From assembly GCA_002404375.1 (NCBI GenBank), contig DHJO01000118.1:43494-48579 (forward strand): 5,086 nucleotides of DNA, in the 5' to 3' direction. Source of the stretch: Gemmatimonadales bacterium UBA4718. Its GTDB lineage: Bacteria > Gemmatimonadota > Gemmatimonadetes > Gemmatimonadales > Gemmatimonadaceae. How positions within the stretch are numbered: position 1 is the first letter of the stretch; the number at the start of each line of letters is the position of its first letter. The position numbers were made by a program, and so were the translations under genes. Under the pieces are notes generated by a model. It ran no database searches. It was given only the letters and a program-made list of their open reading frames with translations, and was not told the DNA's origin. Positions 1 to 5,086 of this stretch are shown in pieces.

Positions 1-825
1 CCGGAGGCGCGCCGTGATTACGGTAACGTTGTCGGGCGCCCCAGTGTGCATCGCCTCCTCTATCAGCGCCTCGCAGATCTCTTCCGGCTTTCCCGCGCCA
101 CGCGTGATGCGCGCGATGTCTTCGGAGGAGACTTGATTCGAGAGTCCGTCGCTGCAGAGAACCAGGAAATCCTCGTTCTCCAGCTTGCACCTGTATAGGT
201 CGGTAACGACCTTTTCCTCCGGTCCCAGCGCCTGGAGGATGATGTTGCGGTGCTCGCTCTGCGCGGCTTCCTTCTGCGTCATGCGGCCGGCGTCGATCAG
301 ACGCTGCACGAAAGACTGATCCTTGGTTATCTGCTTTGCCGTGCCCTTCCGCACCAGGTACGCTCTGCTGTCGCCCACCTGAGCGATGAACGCTTCGCCG
401 TCGAGCACGAGAGCGAGGGTAGTCGTAGTGCCCATTCCGTGATGCTCGGGGGATGAATTCGCCTTTTGGAAGATCGCCTTGTTGGCGACCTCGATGCCCC
501 GCCTGAGCGCTGCCTCTATCGACTCGACCGTCCGCTTCGGCACTTTGTGCCACCATCGGTGCATCTCGCTCAGGATGGTCTCGGTCGCGATCGAGCTCGC
601 GAGCGCGCCGGATGCCGCGCCACCCACGCCATCGGCAACGATGAGAATGAACGGAGCGGTGTGGACTGAAACGGTCGTTGGCGCGCTCATCGTCGCGATG
701 TCGCCCGTTTCCAGATTTGCAATCATAAAGGAGTCCTGATTGTCGTGCCTGATCAGCCCGACATTCGAACTCCCGAAAATCTCTGCAAGCAATTGTGGCT
801 CGAAAAGAGCGTGTTTTATAATCAC
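1..825 (-). CDS. PP2C-family protein serine/threonine phosphatase (Stp/PrpC type), C-terminus cut by window edge
   Basis: This gene encodes a metal-dependent cytoplasmic phosphatase that removes phosphate from Ser/Thr residues, usually opposing Hanks-type kinases. The visible 275 residues carry the PP2C motifs in order: RHDNQDS (26-32), ADGVGG (64-69), GMGTTT (130-135), VGDSRAY (150-156), a KDQSF...RLIDAGRMT segment (168-186), LCSDGL (223-228) and PDNVTVIT (264-271). The expected metal-binding aspartates are D31, D65, D226 and D265. There is no signal peptide, membrane segment or attached sensor domain, so this looks like a stand-alone catalytic domain. PDNVT lies close to the usual C-terminus, so probably only a few residues are missing. 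The start is uncertain. GTG at 825 gives a longer N-terminus, while TTG at 792 puts the VGLIR motif at the usual distance from the start; neither has a well-placed ribosome binding site. The 28-residue stretch between motif 1 and ADGVGG is slightly long. The family call is firm; the substrate is unknown. Confidence 0.93.
   Translation of the reverse strand, partial: MIIKHALFEPQLLAEIFGSSNVGLIRHDNQDSFMIANLETGDIATMSAPTTVSVHTAPFILIVADGVGGAASGALASSIATETILSEMHRWWHKVPKRTVESIEAALRRGIEVANKAIFQKANSSPEHHGMGTTTTLALVLDGEAFIAQVGDSRAYLVRKGTAKQITKDQSFVQRLIDAGRMTQKEAAQSEHRNIILQALGPEEKVVTDLYRCKLENEDFLVLCSDGLSNQVSSEDIARITRGAGKPEEICEALIEEAMHTGAPDNVTVITARLR
793..822 (+). promoter_or_regulatory. Candidate sigma-70-like promoter for the amidase operon
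   Basis: There is a perfect TATAAT at 817-822, preceded by TTGTGG at 793-798 with an 18-base spacer. The -35 box matches the consensus only in its TTG. The predicted transcript would begin near 829 and carry a leader of about 124 bases before the amidase ATG at 953. No better-spaced promoter was found closer to that gene. The site lies inside the start region of the divergent phosphatase gene, so the two transcription units would overlap at their 5' ends. Confidence 0.4.
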
Positions 826-845
826 GGGAGCCGGTCGCGCTCCCG
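825..845. promoter_or_regulatory. Inverted repeat (CGGGAG / CTCCCG) overlapping the phosphatase start
   Basis: CGGGAG at 825-830 pairs with CTCCCG at 840-845. One further C-G pair (831/839) closes a 7-base loop, giving a 7-bp perfect stem. In the minus-strand transcript this hairpin would include the first base of the GTG codon at 825 and hide the only purine-rich, Shine-Dalgarno-like stretch (GGGAG) just before it. In DNA form it sits immediately downstream of the plus-strand TATAAT box. It could therefore be an operator, a translational control hairpin, or chance in GC-rich DNA. Confidence 0.35.
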
Positions 846-850
846 GGCTT

Positions 851-858
851 CAAAGATA
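851..858 (-). promoter_or_regulatory. Weak candidate -10 element for the phosphatase gene
   Basis: Reading the minus strand, TATCTTTG occupies 858 to 851, about 26 bases before the GTG at 825. TATCTT resembles a sigma-70 -10 box, and the octamer also fits the TAnnTTTG pattern described for Bacteroidota promoters. No convincing -35 or -33 partner is present at the right distance, so this is only a candidate. Confidence 0.2.
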
Positions 859-889
859 GAAGCAAATCGTGAAAGGCACTACCCATGCG

Positions 890-926
890 TACGGGAGGGA
901 TGCGTATTCGATAGACTGGTCCCGTA
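890..926. promoter_or_regulatory. Second inverted repeat (TACGGGA / TCCCGTA) upstream of the amidase gene
   Basis: TACGGGA at 890-896 is the exact reverse complement of TCCCGTA at 920-926, with 23 bases between the arms. It lies within what would be the amidase leader, 27 bases before the ATG at 953. Its core, CGGGA/TCCCG, is shared with the repeat at 825-845, which suggests either a repeated protein-binding site or a leader stem-loop. No run of T follows, so it is not an obvious intrinsic terminator. Confidence 0.3.
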
Positions 927-952
927 ATCAACGTGCAACCTACATTCTGAAC

Positions 953-2638
953 ATGAAAGCTTCGGTTATCAGGGTTTCTGCCTGTTGCCTTGTGTTTGTG
1001 GGCGCGTCCTGCGCCACCGCTCCGGGACGACCCGCTCCGCCTCCTGCACCTGTTCCGCCTCTCGTGCCCGCGCCGCTGCCGCCCGCGCCCCCAAAGCTTC
1101 CGCCGGTGCCCGCAGTGCGCGGCCCAATCCAGATCAGCGTCGTGTACCCGAAGCCGGAGCAGCTACTCACAGTCCGAGATTCGAATTTTATTTTCGGTAG
1201 TGTCGGTACCGGAGATGCCGCACTTCGCATCAATGGAGTGCCCGTTCCCGTCTGGCCGAATGGCGCATTCATGGGATGGCTGGCTGTGCCTCCAGAAAGC
1301 GCGCCGCGCTACGAGCTGATTGCGGGCAATGCGACAGGAGTCGCTCGACTCACGTTGCCGATCAAGGTCCCACCGATTCCCGACACCACCAAACACAACA
1401 ATCTCGTCGGTGATACTCTGAAGGTCCTTGTCTCGCCGGACACGCTTACGCCAATTCCGGGGAACACCTATGTCGCGTTGGGCGCACCTGGTTCGACTGT
1501 CGACGATACCGACCGCGTCACGATCGCGCGCCCAGCGCCCGGAAACGGTCAGGAGTACAAATGGTTCCTCTTCCCGGGCACTGTCGTAAAGGTCACAGGC
1601 TCGCAGAAGGCAAGCGGCGATGAATTCGTGCGCATTGAGCTCGATTCCGGACAGATTGCGTGGGTATTGAGAAGCGAGCTTCAGGCGCAGTACATCTCTT
1701 CCGACTCGGCTCACAGGATCGTCGGTGACACAGCCACACCCGTTCGGCGTGTGGGCGACGTCCGCATACGTCCCGGGTCCGATTGGATTGATATCGTGAT
1801 CCCGATGACTGGGCCCCCACCGCCGTACCTCGTCGAGGAAACCGATCGCTCCCTCTCACTTCTTCTTTACGGAGTCAGTGGGGCACCAGTTGTCTCGATG
1901 ATGCCGCAGCCGGCGGACCCATATCTCAACAGCGTCAGCACTCCCACACCGGAGCCGACGAGGGTGCGTTACTCGATCAGTCTGAACCGCCCGCCGTATG
2001 GTTATCTCGCGCTTTGGCAGAAAGACACGCTGACGTTCAGAGTGCGTCGACCGCCGAGAATCGCTGATCGGACCAATCCACTTCGCGGCCTTACCATCAC
2101 CGTCGATCCAGGGCATCCTCCTGCGGGCGCGACCGGTCCCACCAATCTCTACGAGGGCGATGCCGTGCTGCAGGTAGGCTTGAAATTGCGTGATCTGCTC
2201 ACTCAAGCCGGAGCCAACGTGGTGATGACGCGCACCACTCTGGATCCCGTCGAGCTCGGGCTGCGTCCGATAATTGGCCGGCGTGCAAATTCTCACGCAT
2301 TCGTTTCCATCCACCTTGACGCCGCACCCGACGGTCAGAACCCATTCATCAGCAACGGCTCGTGGACTCTCTATTTCTGGCCTCATTCGATTCCACTCGC
2401 TCAATTTGCACAGACAGGTCTTCTCGCCGAGATGGGCCTTCGCGACAAAGGCATCGCTTTTCAGAACATCGCCGTCGCGCGCGGAACATGGATGCCGTCG
2501 ATTCTGACAGAAGGCGCATTCGTCATCATGCCGGACCAGGAAGCGGCGCTCCGAACTCCTGCCTACCAGGAGGCGTACGCCACCGCGATTTTTCGCGGGC
2601 TTCAGAGCTACTTCACCTCGCTGGCCCAGACTCCGTGA
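953..2638 (+). CDS. Predicted lipoprotein N-acetylmuramoyl-L-alanine amidase (Amidase_3) with Ig-like, SH3-like and AMIN-like domains
   Basis: This enzyme is expected to cut the bond between N-acetylmuramic acid and L-alanine of peptidoglycan, in the periplasm. The chosen ATG gives 561 residues and a signal sequence ending in VGASC. C20 is the only cysteine of the mature protein, which favours lipidation. An upstream in-frame GTG at 869 would bury that signal under 28 extra residues. Then come a proline-rich tether (27-53), an Ig-like beta domain (about 59-141), an SH3-like region (about 165-247), an AMIN-like beta domain (about 258-368) and Amidase_3 (about 378-557). The zinc and catalytic residues are H388 (DPGH), E401 (YEGD), H454 (SIHLDA) and E520 (LTEGAF), so the enzyme should be active. 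No Shine-Dalgarno sequence precedes the ATG. The stop overlaps the next gene's GTG by four bases. The amidase call is firm; the names of the N-terminal domains are inferred from strand patterns. Confidence 0.94.
   Translation: MKASVIRVSACCLVFVGASCATAPGRPAPPPAPVPPLVPAPLPPAPPKLPPVPAVRGPIQISVVYPKPEQLLTVRDSNFIFGSVGTGDAALRINGVPVPVWPNGAFMGWLAVPPESAPRYELIAGNATGVARLTLPIKVPPIPDTTKHNNLVGDTLKVLVSPDTLTPIPGNTYVALGAPGSTVDDTDRVTIARPAPGNGQEYKWFLFPGTVVKVTGSQKASGDEFVRIELDSGQIAWVLRSELQAQYISSDSAHRIVGDTATPVRRVGDVRIRPGSDWIDIVIPMTGPPPPYLVEETDRSLSLLLYGVSGAPVVSMMPQPADPYLNSVSTPTPEPTRVRYSISLNRPPYGYLALWQKDTLTFRVRRPPRIADRTNPLRGLTITVDPGHPPAGATGPTNLYEGDAVLQVGLKLRDLLTQAGANVVMTRTTLDPVELGLRPIIGRRANSHAFVSIHLDAAPDGQNPFISNGSWTLYFWPHSIPLAQFAQTGLLAEMGLRDKGIAFQNIAVARGTWMPSILTEGAFVIMPDQEAALRTPAYQEAYATAIFRGLQSYFTSLAQTP
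1031..1111 (+). repeat. Proline-rich low-complexity coding tract
   Basis: This stretch encodes amidase residues 27-53, of which 16 are proline, in irregular PAP, PPL and PPA units. It follows the lipobox cysteine directly and most likely forms an extended tether between the lipid anchor and the first folded domain. The DNA is correspondingly C-rich on this strand, but the units are not exact nucleotide repeats. Confidence 0.85.
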
Positions 2639-5086
2639 GGGGAATTGCGCTCGCCGCCGCGCTCCTCCTTTGCGCGGCGCGGGCAACTAGCGCCCAGCTT
2701 CCTCCCAACGAAGACTGGCGCACGCTCCACACTCGCCATTTTCGGGTTCACTTCACGCCACCGCTCGAGGACGAGGCCCGCAGGGCCGCGGTGAACGCGG
2801 AGAGAGCCTATGCAGAGCTGTCAACCGAATTGGTCCCTCCTCGAGGCACGATCGAGCTGGTGGTGTCGGACAATGTCGACTACGTGAATGGATACGCGAC
2901 GCCGTTTCCATCGAATCGGATTGTGCTTTTTGCGCATCCGCCTACTGATGCGTCGGGCCTGCGCAACTACGTCGACTGGAATGCGCTCGTCGTAACTCAC
3001 GAGCTCACTCACATCTTTCATCTTGACCGGTCCCGCGGTTTCTGGCGCGGGGCTCAGGCGATCTTCGGAAGGAACCCGCTGCTATTTCCGAATTTGTACG
3101 AGCCGAGCTGGGTGCTGGAGGGGCTGGCGGTCTACTACGAGTCCAGATTGACCGGAGTCGGCCGGCTGGAGAGCTCCGAACATTCGATGATCGCGCGCGC
3201 GGCCGCGCTTGCCGATCGGATTCCCACGCTGCAGGAGCTATCGCCAGGCACGTCGCGCTTTCCCGGGGGAGAGGTCGTGTACGTGTACGGGTCGCTCCTG
3301 TTCGACTACCTCTCGCGCACGCGCGGTCCGGCAAGCATCAGAGATTTCGTCGAGCGCGGTGCGAAAACCCTCTTTCCGTTTTTCCTGACCGCGACTTCGC
3401 GTGGCGCATTCGGCGAATCGTTTCAGACGGCGTGGCAGCACTGGCGCGACTCCCTGGTTCGGGAGATGAAAACTCCGTATCAGGTTATGCCCGCGTGGCA
3501 GCAGGTGACTCCCGGTGGGCGCATCGCGCTTTTTCCGAGGTGGCTCGGCGATACCGCGCTTCTGTACGCCGGTGACAAGGGTCGAGAGATGCCGGCGGCG
3601 TACGAGGTTTCACTGAATGGACGAGAAAAAAACCTCGGTCGCCGAAATGGGGTCAGTCCGAACGTCCGGCTTGCGGACGGAAGCATTTTGTTCTCGCAGC
3701 CCGACTATCTCGATCCGTATCACGTGCGCCAGGATCTCTACCTGCAGCGTGGCGATGAGCAGATCAGGCTGACGCGCGGAGCAAGGCTCTCTTCTGTGGA
3801 TGTCAGGGCAGATGGTGAGGTGGTGGCGGTGCAGGATGTTCCAGCGACGACGAGGCTGGTGCGGATTTCTTCGCACGGCGGAAACATCACTCCCATCACC
3901 TCGACGTCCATTGACGCGCAATGGATCGATCCGCGCTGGTCCCCGCAGGGATCGCGAATCGTTGCGGTGGAGCAAGCACGTGGCATCTCACAAATCGTGG
4001 TGCTCGACGAGAATGGCGGACAGTTGATGTCGTTCGGCGCGTCGCGTTCGATAAACTCCCAACCAAGCTGGTCGCCTGACGGAGCGCGCATCTATTTCTC
4101 CTCGGAGCGTAATGGGATGCCCCAGGTTTACGTCGCCGACTTAACCTCCACACCAATTCGACTCGCGCGTCTCACGGACGCGGCGACCGGAGTCTTTTCG
4201 CCGGAAGTGTCGCCCGATAATACGAAGATCGCGACAGTTCTTTTTCTCGCCGACGGTGATCACATCGGCATCGCGCCGACTCCCCAGCCGGTGAGCTACT
4301 CTGATATCGACAGCTCTCAAGCCGGTTCTCGGGCGGGATGCGCGAATTGCGTGTCGATAGTGGCGGGGCTTCCGCCTCTCGGCGCCGCGGACACGTCGAG
4401 AGCGACGCGGTACTCGCCGTGGTTGTCGCTTCTGCCTCGGTACTGGCTTCCTGTCTTCGGTAGCACGACGACCGATGGAAGCTTCTTCGGCGCGGCCACG
4501 AGCGGGTACGATGTGATCGGCCGGCATGACTACGAGATCGAGGTACTTCGCAACACTCGCTTTCATGAGAATTCGGCGTGGCTCTTTTACCGCTACGCCG
4601 GACTTGGCCTGCCGCTTCTCGATCTGCTCGCGGCGCAGGACTTTTCTCACGACATCCTCTACAGCGGAACGCCCGGAAATTTTACCAATGTCGGAGATTT
4701 CATCGAGCGCGATCGCATTGTTTCTCTCCAGGCGACATTCGTCCGCCCGCGCTTCCGCACGTATTCAATCGCTTCCATAGGGGGCGAGATCGAGAACTTC
4801 TCATACTCGACCGCACCCGATACCCTGCTGCGGCAACTCTCCTCGTTCTACACCACATCACCGAGCTTTCCGGCGATCGTCGCCTCGGTGGGTTGGTCGA
4901 ACGCGCAACGACCTGAGCTCAGCATCTCGGCAGAGGATGGCATCAGCGCCAGCCTGCAAGGACGGCAGCGCTGGCAGAGCGGCACGTCGGGAAGCTCCAC
5001 GCGCAGCGTGGTCGGCGTGAGCACGCTGTACAAGTCGCTGGACCTTCCGGGTTTCGCGCACCACGTTCTGGCGCTTCGGGGCGCGG
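2635..5086 (+). CDS. Secreted gluzincin (peptidase MA-like) metalloprotease with TolB/PD40-like propeller and C-terminal beta-barrel, 3' end outside window
   Basis: The frame from GTG 2635 is open for 817 codons to the window edge. This start overlaps the amidase stop as GTGA, implying translational coupling, and yields a signal peptide with likely cleavage at TSA/Q (20/21). A zinc protease domain follows, with HELTH at 122-126 and WVLEGLAVYYES, in which E162 is the probable third ligand. Residues about 300-545 hold roughly six beta-propeller blades, the clearest being RWSPQGSRI (434-442), SWSPDGARIYF (478-488) and VSPDNTKIA (525-533). From YSPWLSLLPRYWLP (593-606) onward, alternating aromatic and hydrophobic strands resemble an outer-membrane surface-antigen barrel, cut off by the window. 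Proteins like this are often labelled TolB-like or 'biopolymer transporter Tol' because of the propeller alone. The only mature cysteines seen are C569 and C572 (CANC), between propeller and barrel. The protease and propeller are well supported; the barrel is an inference, and the substrate is unknown. Confidence 0.88.
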   Translation, partial: MRGIALAAALLLCAARATSAQLPPNEDWRTLHTRHFRVHFTPPLEDEARRAAVNAERAYAELSTELVPPRGTIELVVSDNVDYVNGYATPFPSNRIVLFAHPPTDASGLRNYVDWNALVVTHELTHIFHLDRSRGFWRGAQAIFGRNPLLFPNLYEPSWVLEGLAVYYESRLTGVGRLESSEHSMIARAAALADRIPTLQELSPGTSRFPGGEVVYVYGSLLFDYLSRTRGPASIRDFVERGAKTLFPFFLTATSRGAFGESFQTAWQHWRDSLVREMKTPYQVMPAWQQVTPGGRIALFPRWLGDTALLYAGDKGREMPAAYEVSLNGREKNLGRRNGVSPNVRLADGSILFSQPDYLDPYHVRQDLYLQRGDEQIRLTRGARLSSVDVRADGEVVAVQDVPATTRLVRISSHGGNITPITSTSIDAQWIDPRWSPQGSRIVAVEQARGISQIVVLDENGGQLMSFGASRSINSQPSWSPDGARIYFSSERNGMPQVYVADLTSTPIRLARLTDAATGVFSPEVSPDNTKIATVLFLADGDHIGIAPTPQPVSYSDIDSSQAGSRAGCANCVSIVAGLPPLGAADTSRATRYSPWLSLLPRYWLPVFGSTTTDGSFFGAATSGYDVIGRHDYEIEVLRNTRFHENSAWLFYRYAGLGLPLLDLLAAQDFSHDILYSGTPGNFTNVGDFIERDRIVSLQATFVRPRFRTYSIASIGGEIENFSYSTAPDTLLRQLSSFYTTSPSFPAIVASVGWSNAQRPELSISAEDGISASLQGRQRWQSGTSGSSTRSVVGVSTLYKSLDLPGFAHHVLALRGA

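Noticed and set aside
250..739. Plus-strand short open frames within the phosphatase region
   Set aside because: They lie antisense to codons for invariant PP2C motifs and overlap each other in different frames; none resembles a known protein.
890..926. Inverted repeat as an intrinsic terminator
   Set aside because: The loop is long (23 bases), no U-tract follows on either strand, and it lies between divergent genes where no terminator is needed.
869..952. Upstream GTG start adding 28 residues to the amidase
   Set aside because: The extension is polar, places the hydrophobic signal segment internally, has no ribosome binding site and overlaps the likely regulatory inverted repeat. The ATG at 953 gives a normal lipoprotein signal.
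1021..1111. C-rich repeated tract as a possible DNA-level repeat array
   Set aside because: The units are irregular and are fully explained by proline and alanine codons in the tether of the amidase.
1163..1714. Minus-strand open frame of 183 codons opposite the Ig-like and SH3-like part of the amidase
   Set aside because: It has no domain and unlikely composition, and it is fully covered by the sense gene.
1856..2686. Long minus-strand open frame of 276 codons opposite the amidase catalytic domain
   Set aside because: It lies wholly antisense to strongly conserved Amidase_3 coding sequence. Its translation is rich in Arg, Cys and Gly, with no recognisable domain, as expected of a shadow frame in GC-rich DNA.
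4141..4650. Minus-strand open frame of 169 codons opposite the propeller-barrel gene
   Set aside because: The translation is extremely arginine-rich and low in complexity, and the opposite strand has clear propeller and barrel coding signal.

Overview
The window holds three protein-coding genes and one short divergent intergenic region. No RNA gene, mobile element, CRISPR array or phage gene is visible. The base composition is fairly GC-rich, and codon choice looks similar in all three genes, so I see no sign of recent transfer. The organism is probably a diderm bacterium. The second gene encodes a proline-tethered lipoprotein amidase. The third encodes a secreted protein that appears to end in an outer-membrane beta-barrel. 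The style of these two proteins reminds me of Gemmatimonadota, but that placement rests on memory of family style and is only tentative.

Layout. Positions 1-825 (minus strand) encode a bacterial PP2C-type protein serine/threonine phosphatase of the Stp/PrpC kind. It is complete at its N-terminus apart from doubt between a GTG and a TTG start, and is cut by the left window edge just after its last conserved motif. Positions 826-952 are a 127-base divergent intergenic region. It contains two inverted repeats and several copies of the hexamer CGGGAG/CTCCCG. A good plus-strand TATAAT box lies just beyond it, inside the phosphatase start region. Positions 953-2638 (plus strand) encode a 561-residue predicted lipoprotein N-acetylmuramoyl-L-alanine amidase (Amidase_3). 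Its order is proline-rich linker, Ig-like, SH3-like, AMIN-like and catalytic domains, with all four active-site residues present.

From 2635 to the right edge, a third gene starts at a GTG that overlaps the amidase stop codon by four bases (GTGA). Its frame stays open for 817 codons and leaves the window. It encodes a signal peptide, a gluzincin (peptidase MA-like) metalloprotease domain with HELTH and a downstream EGLA glutamate, a TolB/PD40-like beta-propeller, and the beginning of a C-terminal beta-barrel domain.

Working together: the amidase and the protease-propeller-barrel protein are almost certainly one translationally coupled operon. Both act outside the cytoplasm, one on peptidoglycan and one at the outer membrane. 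The divergent phosphatase is cytoplasmic. It could link the envelope unit to Ser/Thr phosphorylation through the shared control region, but that link is inference from position only.
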